Assembly (NCBI GenBank): GCA_031407985.1
Contig: JANOJB010000060.1
Location: 1 to 64,000 of the forward strand
Length of the DNA: 64,000 nt
Direction: 5' to 3'
Source of the DNA: FEN-1088 sp031407985
GTDB taxonomy: Bacteria; Myxococcota_A; Polyangia; Fen-1088
In this document: piece by piece, positions 16,676 to 25,567 of the stretch
Position numbering within the stretch: position 1 is the stretch's first letter
Layout: every line of letters starts with the position of its first letter
Notes under the pieces: generated by a model
The model's database searches: none
What the model was told of the DNA's origin: nothing
What the model saw: the letters and a program-made list of their open reading frames with translations, nothing else
Program-made: the position numbers and the translations under genes

Positions 16676-16699
16676 ATCCGGTCCGGGGAATGAGGCGAC

Positions 16700-17671
16700 C
16701 TAGCGGACGACGCTGAAGAAGCGTTTGAAGCGAATCGATTTCGCCCAGGCAACGGGCTGGGCGTACCAGGGCGCCTCGTCCACCGAAGCGCGCGACCACC
16801 AGACAATCAACGCCTTGCCCTTGATCAAGTCGTGTTTGACCGTTCCCCAGACGCGCGAATCGGACGAATTGTCCCGGTTGTCTCCCATGACGAAGACGTT
16901 GCCGGCGGGCACGGTGATGGGACCGAAACTCGCGGGCTGCCGTCCCATTTCCTGGATGTCCTGGTGACGGTTGTCGTCCAGGGTCTCGACCCACAGATCG
17001 CATTCCTTCTCGTCGACATAGCCACGCCCGCCCTCGCTGTACCGGTAGATGCCAACATGTTCACGGGGCATGGGACGGTCGTTGATGAACAACTCGTTTT
17101 GTCGCAGTTCCAGGCGATCCCCCGGTAGACCGACGACCCGCTTGATGTAATCGGTGCTGTGATCCTGCGGGAACTTGAACACGATCACGTCCCCGCGCTT
17201 GGGAAACGAGTATTCGAAGATCTTCTTGTCCGTGAACGGGATCCCCAGACCATAGGAAAACTTGGCCACGAAGATGTGGTCACCCACCTCCAGGGTCGGA
17301 ATCATCGAGCCGGACGGGATCTGAAAGGCCTCGACCACGAACGCCCGCAACAAAAGGGCGATCGCCACGGCGATGCCAATCGACTCGGAATACTCGCGAA
17401 TCGTCGATTTGCGCGCGAAGGCCAGCCGGTCCTCCATCACCTCGTCCAACCCCGTCAAGGCGACGCGCTGTCGCTCGACGTCTTCCGTGAGCAGCGACGA
17501 TTCCAACTCCGCGACAGCAACCGTGACACCTTCCGCGGCGGACTGGGGGATACGGAAGCTCTTACGCTTCAGGATCCGGCGGGCCTCTTTGATCAGATGC
17601 TGCGCCTCCGCTTTCGTGCGGCGCCGGGCACCACGCACCCGCCACCATTCAAGGAAACCGTTCGCCGTCAT
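16700..17671 (-). CDS. lepB: Signal peptidase I
   Basis: Signal peptidase I removes Sec signal peptides from exported proteins at the cytoplasmic membrane. The catalytic Ser is in PSGSMIPTL, just after the transmembrane helix (IGIAVAIALLLRAFVVEAF). The catalytic Lys is in YIKRVVGLPGD, and box E is GDNRDNSSDSR. At 323 residues it is longer than many family members because of a 90-residue helical N-terminal extension of unknown role. The gene follows lepA on the same strand with 34 bp between them. Confidence 0.95.
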   Translation of the reverse strand: MTANGFLEWWRVRGARRRTKAEAQHLIKEARRILKRKSFRIPQSAAEGVTVAVAELESSLLTEDVERQRVALTGLDEVMEDRLAFARKSTIREYSESIGIAVAIALLLRAFVVEAFQIPSGSMIPTLEVGDHIFVAKFSYGLGIPFTDKKIFEYSFPKRGDVIVFKFPQDHSTDYIKRVVGLPGDRLELRQNELFINDRPMPREHVGIYRYSEGGRGYVDEKECDLWVETLDDNRHQDIQEMGRQPASFGPITVPAGNVFVMGDNRDNSSDSRVWGTVKHDLIKGKALIVWWSRASVDEAPWYAQPVAWAKSIRFKRFFSVVR

Positions 17672-17705
17672 CTTTTGATCATCTGATCATCGACCGTCAG
17701 CCAGC

Positions 17706-19508
17706 TTAGTCGACCTTCAGGATCGCCAGAAAAGCTTCCTGGGGAATCTCGACGTTGCCGACTTGCTTCATACGTTTCTTACCTTCCTTCTGACGCTCCA
17801 GCAACTTACGTTTTCGCGTGATGTCACCCCCGTAACACTTGGCGGTCACGTTCTTGCGCAACGCCTTGACCGTCGTTCGCGCGATAACCTTGGAACCGAT
17901 CGCCGCCTGGATGGCAACCTCGAACTGTTGTGGTGGGATCAGCTCCTTCATCTTCACGCACAGATCGCGGCCCTTGTTGAACGATCCCTCGCGATGGACG
18001 ATCAGCGACAGGGAATCCACCCGATCGCCGTTGACCAGCAGGTCCATGCGAACCAGATCGGCCGCCACGTAGTCCTTGGGCTCATAGTCCAGGGACGCGT
18101 AGCCCCGCGACACCGATTTCAGGCGGTCGTAGAAACCGAACACCATCTCGGTCAGCGGCAGGTCGTATCGAATGATGACCCGTTTTTCGCCGGCGTAGGT
18201 CAATCCGGTCTGTGTGCCCCGTTTGTCCTCGCACAGTTTCAGAATTGCCCCCACGTATTCGGGGGGGGTGTGGATGGTTAGTGCAATGACCGGTTCTTCG
18301 ATGCGGTCGATTTCACCGTCCGACGGAAACTTGGCGGGGTTGTCCAGTTCAAAGACCTCCCCGTTGTTTCGCACCACGCGAAACCGAACCGTCGGAGCGG
18401 TGGTGATCAGGTCCAGGTTGTACTCACGCTCCAGACGTTCCTGCACGATCTCCATGTGAAGCAGACCCAGGAACCCGCAACGAAAACCGAAACCCAGGGC
18501 CGCCGACGATTCGGGCTCACGCGAAAACGAGGCGTCGTTCAGACGCAGTTTGTCGAGGGCATCGCGAAAATCCTCGTATTTGGCGGAGTCGACCGGAAAA
18601 ATTCCGGCGAACACCATCGGTTTGGCCGGCTGAAAGCCCGGCAACGCCTCGACCTGCGGGGGCCCGGCCTCGGTTATCGTGTCGCCCACCCGGGCATCCG
18701 CGACATCCTTGATCGCCGCCGTCAGGAAACCGACCTCGCCGGGCCCCAACTCCGGGATCTCCCGGGCAAAAGGGGCAAACGCACCGATGGTCTGGATCTC
18801 GTATTCACGCGCCGCCGCCATGAAGCGAATCTTCTGTTTCGGGCGTAGCGTGCCGTCGATCACCCGAACCAGGATCACGACGCCGCGGTAGGCGTCGTAC
18901 CAACTGTCCAGCAGCAACACGCGCAAGGTCTTGCCCGCGTCCCCGACCGGAGGCGGCAGTTTCTTCACCACCGCTTCCAGAATCTCGTGGATGCCGACGC
19001 CCTCCTTGGCCGAACACAGGATCGCCTCAGATGCGTCGATACCGACCACCTCCTCGATCTGGCGTCGAACGTTTTCGGGATCGGCCGCAGGCAGATCGAT
19101 CTTGTTGATCACCGGAACGATCGCCAGGTTGTTGTTCACCGCCAGATAGACGTTCGCCAGCGTCTGCGCCTCCACCCCTTGCGACGCGTCCACCACAAGG
19201 ACAGCGCCTTCACACGCCGCCAGAGATCGCGACACCTCGTAGTGAAAATCGACGTGCCCGGGGGTATCGATCAGATTCAGTTCGTAGGTCTCGCCATCCT
19301 CGGCGGTGTAGGACAGGCGAACGGTCGCCGCCTTGATCGTGATACCGCGCTCGCGCTCCAGATCCATGCTGTCCATGAACTGCGCCTTGCGTTCGCGATC
19401 CGTCAGCGCGCCGGTGGCGTCCAACAGGCGGTCGGCCAAAGTGGACTTGCCGTGATCGATGTGGGCGATGATCGAAAAGTTGCGGATGAATTTCGTGGGT
19501 ATGGACAT
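17706..19508 (-). CDS. lepA: Elongation factor 4 (LepA), ribosome-associated GTPase
   Basis: The 600-residue product is full length for LepA. GTPase motifs are AHIDHGKST, DTPGHVDF and NKIDLP; domains II, III/V and the LepA-specific C-terminus (KRMKQVGNVEIPQEAF) follow. LepA acts on translating ribosomes to aid initiation, assembly or back-translocation under stress. It stands directly upstream of lepB, an arrangement conserved across many bacteria. Confidence 0.97.
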   Translation of the reverse strand: MSIPTKFIRNFSIIAHIDHGKSTLADRLLDATGALTDRERKAQFMDSMDLERERGITIKAATVRLSYTAEDGETYELNLIDTPGHVDFHYEVSRSLAACEGAVLVVDASQGVEAQTLANVYLAVNNNLAIVPVINKIDLPAADPENVRRQIEEVVGIDASEAILCSAKEGVGIHEILEAVVKKLPPPVGDAGKTLRVLLLDSWYDAYRGVVILVRVIDGTLRPKQKIRFMAAAREYEIQTIGAFAPFAREIPELGPGEVGFLTAAIKDVADARVGDTITEAGPPQVEALPGFQPAKPMVFAGIFPVDSAKYEDFRDALDKLRLNDASFSREPESSAALGFGFRCGFLGLLHMEIVQERLEREYNLDLITTAPTVRFRVVRNNGEVFELDNPAKFPSDGEIDRIEEPVIALTIHTPPEYVGAILKLCEDKRGTQTGLTYAGEKRVIIRYDLPLTEMVFGFYDRLKSVSRGYASLDYEPKDYVAADLVRMDLLVNGDRVDSLSLIVHREGSFNKGRDLCVKMKELIPPQQFEVAIQAAIGSKVIARTTVKALRKNVTAKCYGGDITRKRKLLERQKEGKKRMKQVGNVEIPQEAFLAILKVD

Positions 19509-19580
19509 AGGTGGAAATCGGAGTCGGAAGTCGAAGGATCGGAGTTTCGAAGTGGGAGCCTGCCCACGGGGGGGCGCAGC

Positions 19581-19811
19581 TTAGCGCCGATCCCGTCCGG
19601 GCAAGTCGCGATTGCTGTCCCGATCGACTTGTCGCTCGACCTCGAACGTCATCTGCCCCGGCAGGTTGCGCTTCTCGCGATCCAACACCAGGTCGATTCC
19701 CTGCCGGATGAACTCCGCGACGGGAACCTTGGTCTTCTGGTGCAGTTGCTTCAGGAGATCGTTCTGCTCGGGCGTGATGTACACGGTGGTGGAGATCTTC
19801 TTACGTCCCAT
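19581..19811 (-). CDS. Ribbon-helix-helix (CopG-type) protein
   Basis: The 76-residue product starting at ATG 19811 has an N-terminal ribbon-helix-helix: KKISTTVYITPEQNDLL is the DNA-contacting strand and first helix, then KVPVAEFIRQGID. The remaining 30 residues are charged and disordered-looking. Such proteins are usually dimeric DNA-binding regulators or antitoxins. No toxin gene is next to it. The frame is open upstream to 19922, but that part is not RHH-like. Confidence 0.8.
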   Translation of the reverse strand: MGRKKISTTVYITPEQNDLLKQLHQKTKVPVAEFIRQGIDLVLDREKRNLPGQMTFEVERQVDRDSNRDLPGRDRR

Positions 19812-19963
19812 GTCGATCCGGTGACAATGCATGGCCATACGTGCGGTGTCAAAGGCCACCTGCCTCCGCACCCCGGCGATGGCAGCGACTGGTCCACAGG
19901 TATTCGCCAAACATGCCCTCAACTTGCGGTATCCGAACTTTCGGCCTAGTTTAGGACCCCATC

Positions 19964-20761
19964 ATGAGCGACTTGCAAGCTGGGCCCAGGCAGGCGTTTC
20001 GTTTCGGGATTCCCTTCCTCGCAACCGCGCTGGGCCTATCGGCCGTAGCGGGTTGCGGCGGTTCCCAGAACGCACCGCCCCAGACGGCGGCTAACGCGGG
20101 GGCCACCAACGTCGAAGCCCCACCTCCGGTGGATCGCACGCGCTGCAAATCCGATGGCAAGCAGGTCATCGGGTCCGATACGAATCTCGACAAGAAGCCG
20201 GACGTTTGGAAGTACTACGTTCCGAATGGCCAGGGAGCCCAGGTCGCGACCTGTAAGCAGGTCGACCTGAATCACGACGGCAAGGTCGACATCACGTACT
20301 ACTTCGACAACACCGGATCGCAGTCGGCCCTTGAGGAGTTCGACCTGGATTTCGATGGACGCATCGATCAGACCGTCTACTTTTCGAACGGCAAGAAGGT
20401 GCGCCTGGAGATGGACACCAACTTCGACAACCGGTCCGACGTCTGGAAGTTCTATGAGGACGAAAAGCTGGTTCGCATCGAGCGTGACTCCGACAACAAT
20501 GCGCGCGCCGACCAGTGGGAGTACTACGAGGGCGGCAGGCTGGACCGTATCGGGTACGACTCGTCCGGCTCGGGCCGCGTGGACAAGTGGGACCGCGCGC
20601 CCGACGGGCTCGATGAAGGTGGAGCTGCAGCAGCGGGCGCAGCGCCAGCCGGTGCCGCACCGGTTCCTGCCGGACTTACGCCTGCCGGCGCACCGGGCCC
20701 CATCGCTGCGCCGGTACCCGCCCCCGCTCCCGCTGCCCCGGCGGCAGCCCCGAAGAAATAG
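19964..20761 (+). CDS. Lipoprotein with six Asp-rich ~24-residue repeats
   Basis: A lipobox (LSAVAGC) after a hydrophobic stretch predicts a lipoprotein. Residues 70-220 hold six repeats of the form D-x-[ND]-x-[DN]-x-[KR]-x-D-x-W-x-[YF]-Y, for example DTNLDKKPDVWKYY, DLNHDGKVDITYYF and DTNFDNRSDVWKFY. The later units are 24 residues apart. The Asp/Asn spacing resembles EF-hand or thrombospondin-type calcium loops. The C-terminus is Ala/Pro-rich. It is probably a surface calcium-binding protein; no enzyme motif is seen. Confidence 0.7.
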   Translation: MSDLQAGPRQAFRFGIPFLATALGLSAVAGCGGSQNAPPQTAANAGATNVEAPPPVDRTRCKSDGKQVIGSDTNLDKKPDVWKYYVPNGQGAQVATCKQVDLNHDGKVDITYYFDNTGSQSALEEFDLDFDGRIDQTVYFSNGKKVRLEMDTNFDNRSDVWKFYEDEKLVRIERDSDNNARADQWEYYEGGRLDRIGYDSSGSGRVDKWDRAPDGLDEGGAAAAGAAPAGAAPVPAGLTPAGAPGPIAAPVPAPAPAAPAAAPKK

Positions 20762-20866
20762 TCGACCTCCGCGCGTAGGGTCTGTCGAACGCGACGCCAC
20801 GCGGATGGACGGGAGGGTCGTTGTCGGCCAGACTGTCTCCCCGAGTTGGCCATAGGAGGCCCCGCC

Positions 20867-22318
20867 ATGGCTCGAGTTCGTTCGCTTTGTATTGCCCCCC
20901 TGACACTGGCTGCGTGTAGCCTTTTCGTGGCTCCGTTCGCGGGGTGCGTGAAGATCGGCGCCGGTGGCCCCATGAATTCCGGAGGTTCCGGCAGCGGCAC
21001 GGGCGGGCGGATCGGTACCGGGGGTACCCCCGGAAGCGGCGGCGCGATCGCCAGCAGCGGCGGCGCAACATCGACGGGTGGCAGCGGCACGGGCGGCACC
21101 GTTGGCAGTGGTGGCGTCGCCAGCACCGGCGGCGCGGGCACCGGGGGCGCCGTCGGAAGCGGCGGTGCCTTGGCATCGGGCGGAACCACCTCCGTGGACG
21201 GCGGCACATCCGACCGCGTCTGCCAAACCGCTCAGCTGAACTGGGTGCCCAAGATCCCGACCGTTTTCTTGATGGTCGACCGGTCGGGCAGCATGTTCGA
21301 CTGCATTTCGACAACCGGCGCGGTAGAGCCGTCCTGTCCGACACCCGCCGATACGCCCTGGGCGAAGCTGAAGGACGCGGTGCTGATGGTGGTCGCGTCG
21401 CTGCAGGCGGAAGTCCGCTTCGGATTTGCCTCCTTCACCGGAACGAACGTCACCAGCGGGGGAACGTGCCCCATCATCAATCGTGTGGCACCTGCTCTCA
21501 ACAACTCAGGCGCGATCGCAACCCTCTACAATTCCCTGCCCTTCCAGCCCAATACCACCGAACAGGGTAAGAAGTTCGAGACGCCTGCCCGTCAGTCCCT
21601 GGACATGATCGGGGCCCAATTGATGGCCGATCCCTCCCCCGGCGACAAGTTCATCCTGTTCGTCACTGATGGACAACCTGATTACTGCGATGACGCGAAC
21701 TCGCTCTGCGCTCCCGATTCCGTGATCGGTGGATTGCAAGCGCTAAAGGCAATGGGAATTACGACCATTGTCATGGGCCTGAAGTCCGCCGTTAATGATT
21801 TGGCGCCGGGAATCCTGGAGGGATTCGCGAACGCGGGCGCTGGGGAGCCGACGCTGGCGCCGCTTCGCGCGGGACTGGACGCATTTGCCTTCTATGACCA
21901 ATGCAACGGGGTCGCGGGCTGGCACGCGGATCTGGTCACGTCGGCAAAGGTGCAGGCACGGGGCGTGACGGTGGGGACCTACGCGACAGCGGCCGGACCA
22001 ACCAAGCCCTACGCCCCGGATGCCGCCAACCAGACAATGCTTGTCAACCAATTGTCCCTGGCGTTGTCGGGCGTCAAAAGCTGCATTTTCGATCTGGGCA
22101 ACGTCGATGGAAAAGCCATCAAGGTCGACCTGGCCCAACTAACGAACGCGCACGTTCTGGTCATGGGCACGGAGGTTGCCCGCAACGACACCAACGGCTG
22201 GCGCATGAATTCGGTCACGCAGCTTGAGTTGGTGGGAAGCGCTTGCACCGCTTGGCGGATGCCGAACGTCACCGTGATCGACTTTCAGTTCCCCTGCGGA
22301 ACCATCATCTTCGAGTAA
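20867..22318 (+). CDS. VWA-domain lipoprotein with Gly/Ser/Thr linker (first of a pair)
   Basis: AGGAGG ends 7 bases before ATG 20867, which sets the start. A signal and probable lipobox (PFAGC) lead into a 75-residue Gly-rich linker (repeats like GGSGTGG) and then a von Willebrand A domain. The MIDAS motif DRSGSM near residue 137 is complete, later supported by FVTDGQPD. VWA domains bind protein ligands through a metal ion; surface adhesion or extracellular sensing is likely. The following VWA gene starts 6 bp downstream. Confidence 0.85.
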   Translation: MARVRSLCIAPLTLAACSLFVAPFAGCVKIGAGGPMNSGGSGSGTGGRIGTGGTPGSGGAIASSGGATSTGGSGTGGTVGSGGVASTGGAGTGGAVGSGGALASGGTTSVDGGTSDRVCQTAQLNWVPKIPTVFLMVDRSGSMFDCISTTGAVEPSCPTPADTPWAKLKDAVLMVVASLQAEVRFGFASFTGTNVTSGGTCPIINRVAPALNNSGAIATLYNSLPFQPNTTEQGKKFETPARQSLDMIGAQLMADPSPGDKFILFVTDGQPDYCDDANSLCAPDSVIGGLQALKAMGITTIVMGLKSAVNDLAPGILEGFANAGAGEPTLAPLRAGLDAFAFYDQCNGVAGWHADLVTSAKVQARGVTVGTYATAAGPTKPYAPDAANQTMLVNQLSLALSGVKSCIFDLGNVDGKAIKVDLAQLTNAHVLVMGTEVARNDTNGWRMNSVTQLELVGSACTAWRMPNVTVIDFQFPCGTIIFE

Positions 22319-22324
22319 TCCTTC

Positions 22325-23833
22325 ATGAGACAACAATCCCTGTTCTGCATCCCGGGGCTGGTCGCGCTGGCGGTTGCCCTGCTGGGCTGTCCGTCGGTGA
22401 AGTACACGAATCTGGCGCCGGTCGAAGCAGGTGTCGATGGGGTCGTGGCCGGTTCCGGTGGACGCACCGGTTCGGGGGGCATCATCGGAACCACGGGCAC
22501 GGGCGGCGCGCTGGTAGGTACCGACGGCGGCGCGACCGACGGCGCATGCGCCACGAAGTCGGCGGCCGCCGAGCCGCTTCCGCTGGACTTGTACCTGATG
22601 ATGGATACATCCCGTTCCATGTTGAACAGAATCGGCAGTGGTGCGACCACCGATCCCACAAAATGGGAGGCGGTGAAGGGCGCCATGACGGCATTCTTCA
22701 ACGATTCACGTTCCGCGGGATTGGGCATCGGAATCGGATATTTCCCCGCCGTTCAGGCCAGCCTGCCTGGTACCTGCACCGCCGACAGCGCGTGCGCGAC
22801 GTTCGGCCCCTGTGACCGACGCAGCACCTGCGTCCGGACAGGCAACAACACGACAACCGTGGTTCCTCTGTGCCTTACGGCGGGCACCTGTCAGGCCGAC
22901 GAGACCTGTGCCTTGATCCAGGATTGCGGGGCACCCAACTACTGCGCCTCCGCGGGAACGGCTTGTCCGGCCAACTGCGCGCCCATGGCCGGGTACTGCC
23001 ACGCCCGGGATATCTGCGACCCAGCGGTCTATGCCACCCCCGCAGTGGCCATTGCCGCGCTTCCTGGCGCGGCGGCGAATCTGGTGGGGTCCCTCAACCT
23101 TCCAACGCGTATGCCGGATGGCTATACCCCGACGGCCCCCGCATTGACGGGAGCCATTCAGTACGCCCGGCAGCAGGCGCTGGCCACACCGGATCACAAG
23201 CTGGCGGTCGTGTTGGTTACGGACGGCCTACCAGGTGGGTTCACCGATCTGTACGACACCGGTGTTCTCAAACGGGGATTTCCGCGCACCGAATGCGATC
23301 CCTTGGATATCCCAGGCATTGCCGCCATTGCCGCGGCGGGGGCCGCGGGCGCGGCGGGAGCGCCCGCGATCCCGACCTTCGTGATTGGTGTCTTCTCGCC
23401 CCTGGAGGAACCAGTCGTGCGGGGCCAATTGGATCAACTGGCGCGGGGTGGCGGTACGGGAGCGGCCGTCCTGATCAACACCACGCAAAATGTCACGCAG
23501 TTGCTGCAGACAGAACTCGACAAGATCCGCAGCAAGGCGATCGCCTGCGAGTACAAGATCCCGCCCCCCGCCGCGGGAACGGGTCTCGACCTCGGCAAGG
23601 TGAACGTCAACTTCGTCGGCGGAGGCGGCACGTCCGCAACGATTCCATACGTGCCGGGTGGAAAAGCGGCCTGCGACGCGCGTGGCGGTTGGTACTACGA
23701 CGTGGATCCCAAGGCGGACGTCGGGCGGCCCACGTCGATCATCGCGTGTGAGTCCAGTTGCACCATGTTCCAGGCCGATCTGGCCGGGCGCGTGGATATC
23801 GTGCTCGGCTGCCTGACGATCGTAATCGGGTAA
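22325..23833 (+). CDS. VWA-domain lipoprotein, Cys-rich (second of a pair)
   Basis: The protein has a signal with lipobox (VALLGC), a short Gly-rich linker, and a VWA domain whose MIDAS motif is MDTSRSM. A Cys-rich insert of about 80 residues (TCTADSACATFGPCDRRSTC and on) sits inside or before the second half, likely disulfide-bonded and thus exported. VLVTDGLPGG provides the second VWA signature. Its 6-bp spacing from the previous VWA gene indicates one operon and perhaps a hetero-complex. Confidence 0.85.
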   Translation: MRQQSLFCIPGLVALAVALLGCPSVKYTNLAPVEAGVDGVVAGSGGRTGSGGIIGTTGTGGALVGTDGGATDGACATKSAAAEPLPLDLYLMMDTSRSMLNRIGSGATTDPTKWEAVKGAMTAFFNDSRSAGLGIGIGYFPAVQASLPGTCTADSACATFGPCDRRSTCVRTGNNTTTVVPLCLTAGTCQADETCALIQDCGAPNYCASAGTACPANCAPMAGYCHARDICDPAVYATPAVAIAALPGAAANLVGSLNLPTRMPDGYTPTAPALTGAIQYARQQALATPDHKLAVVLVTDGLPGGFTDLYDTGVLKRGFPRTECDPLDIPGIAAIAAAGAAGAAGAPAIPTFVIGVFSPLEEPVVRGQLDQLARGGGTGAAVLINTTQNVTQLLQTELDKIRSKAIACEYKIPPPAAGTGLDLGKVNVNFVGGGGTSATIPYVPGGKAACDARGGWYYDVDPKADVGRPTSIIACESSCTMFQADLAGRVDIVLGCLTIVIG

Positions 23834-23903
23834 CGGGACCGCCATGCCGTACACGCCCGCCGTATCGGGGCGTCGGCCTCGGCCTCGGATGTTCCCGACC
23901 GCG

Positions 23904-25139
23904 TCAGGCCTTGGCCAAGCCGAAGCCGTCGTGCAGCGAGCGCACGGCCAACTCGGCGTATTTCGCCTCGATCACGCACGAAATCTTGATCTCGGATGTC
24001 GAGATCAGATGAACGTGGATGTTCTCATTGGCCAGGATCTCGAACATTTTCAGTGCAACGCCCGCGTGTGACCGCATACCGACGCCCACCACGGACACCT
24101 TGGATAGGTTCTCCTCGGTCTTGACCTGTTCGGGAGGACAGATGTCCGAGCACTGCTTGGTCAGGATGTCCTTGGCCCGCGCCAGATCGCTGGACGACAG
24201 GGTGAAGGTCAGATTGGTCTTGCCGTTGAAGATGTGTGCCTGAACGATGACGTCGACCACGATCCCGGCCTCCGCCAACGGGCGCAAGACCTGGGCCTGA
24301 ATGCCCGGTTTGTCGGGCACGCCGGACAAGGTGATCTTCGCCTCGTCCCGCGTCGCGGTTACTCCGGCGACCAGTACTGCTTCCATGGCTTTCTCCTCGG
24401 GCACGACCCAGGTTCCTGGGTTGTCGTTGAAGCTGGACCGAACGTGGATCGGAACGTTGTATTTCATTCCGAATTCGACCGATCGAATTTGCAACACCTT
24501 GGCGCCCAAGGACGCCAGTTCCAGCATTTCCTCGTAGCTGATGCGATCGATCTTGCGCGCGTCGCGAACCACGTTTGGATCCGCGGTGTAGACACCATCG
24601 ACATCGGTGTAAATTTCGCACGAATCGGCTTTCAAGGCAGCGGCGACCGCGACGGCCGACGTATCGGAGCCACCACGACCCAAGGTGGTGATGTTGCCGT
24701 CCTTGTCGACGCCCTGGAACCCGGCGATGACCGCGATTCGCCCGGCCGCGAGGGCTTTCCGAACCGCCTGGACATCGATGTCCTGGATGCGGGCCCGTGC
24801 GAACGCGCTGTCGGTCAGGATACGCACCTGGTGCCCCAGCAGCGATTGTGCCTGCCCGCCTTCGGCTTGAATCGCCAGCGCCATCAGTCCCACCGTCACC
24901 TGCTCGCCGGTCGACGCGATGACGTCCAATTCGCGCTCGTCTGGAATCGCCGCGATCTGCTGCGCGAGGCCCAGCAGACGATTCGTTTCACCCGACATCG
25001 CCGACACCACGACCACGACCTCGTGTCCCTGGCGTTGCGTCGCCAAAGCGCGACGGGCGACGTTTCGAATTCGTTCCACCGTTCCGACGGAGGTCCCGCC
25101 GTATTTCTGGACAATCACCAAGGCCGCGCGAATTTCCAC
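23904..25139 (-). CDS. lysC: Aspartate kinase
   Basis: Aspartokinase phosphorylates L-aspartate, the first step to Lys, Thr and Met. The ATP-binding start VQKYGGTSVG, the GRGGSDTSAVA loop, TDVDGVYTADP, and two C-terminal ACT domains (SGVPDKPGIQ; VGVGMRSHAGV) are all present, so it is a feedback-regulated type. I place the start at GTG 25139 (MEIRAALVIVQ); GTG 25142 and ATG 25184 are alternatives. It is divergent from cutA. Confidence 0.95.
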   Translation of the reverse strand: MEIRAALVIVQKYGGTSVGTVERIRNVARRALATQRQGHEVVVVVSAMSGETNRLLGLAQQIAAIPDERELDVIASTGEQVTVGLMALAIQAEGGQAQSLLGHQVRILTDSAFARARIQDIDVQAVRKALAAGRIAVIAGFQGVDKDGNITTLGRGGSDTSAVAVAAALKADSCEIYTDVDGVYTADPNVVRDARKIDRISYEEMLELASLGAKVLQIRSVEFGMKYNVPIHVRSSFNDNPGTWVVPEEKAMEAVLVAGVTATRDEAKITLSGVPDKPGIQAQVLRPLAEAGIVVDVIVQAHIFNGKTNLTFTLSSSDLARAKDILTKQCSDICPPEQVKTEENLSKVSVVGVGMRSHAGVALKMFEILANENIHVHLISTSEIKISCVIEAKYAELAVRSLHDGFGLAKA

Positions 25140-25212
25140 CACGCCCCCCGCGCCGTCAAGTGCCTGATGAAATGAGAAGCGCAAAGGCGCGTCAGAAGCG
25201 AATGCGGTGTCT

Positions 25213-25218
25213 TAGACT
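25213..25218 (+). promoter_or_regulatory. Candidate -10 element (TAGACT) of cutA, 7 bp before the start
   Basis: TAGACT ends exactly 7 bases before the ATG at 25226, the same spacing as for the genes at 7118 (TATACT) and 39772 (TACACT). There is no Shine-Dalgarno between the two, which points to a leaderless transcript. Confidence 0.45.
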
Positions 25219-25225
25219 CCCGCGA

Positions 25226-25543
25226 ATGGGACGAGCGCTGGAAATTCACATCACCGCGCCGGATCGCGCGCGGGCGGAGACCATCGCGCGTGCCCTGGTG
25301 GACGAGCGTTTGGCCGCGTGCGTGAACATCGTCGGCCCGGTTCGGTCGATCTACCGGTGGGAGGGCCGCATCCAGGAGGACGACGAGGTGCTTTGCCTGG
25401 TCAAGACGCGGCCCGAACTCTTTGCCGCGCTCTGCGAGCGGGTTCGTGAGTTGCACCCGTACCAGGTCCCGGAAATCTTGGCGTTCGAGGTCGCCGACGG
25501 TAGCGCCGCGTACCTCGACTGGCTGACGGCTGCCACGACCTAA
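25226..25543 (+). CDS. cutA: Divalent-cation tolerance protein CutA
   Basis: The 105-residue product has the CutA1 core: ITAPDRARAETIARALV, AACVNIVGPV, YRWEGRIQEDDE, and ELHPYQVPEI. CutA trimers bind copper and other metal ions; their physiological role remains uncertain. ATG 25226 (MGRALEI) is chosen because it fits family N-termini and the frame above it overlaps lysC. Confidence 0.93.
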   Translation: MGRALEIHITAPDRARAETIARALVDERLAACVNIVGPVRSIYRWEGRIQEDDEVLCLVKTRPELFAALCERVRELHPYQVPEILAFEVADGSAAYLDWLTAATT

Positions 25544-25567
25544 AATCAGGCCGGACGGCCGGCGTCC

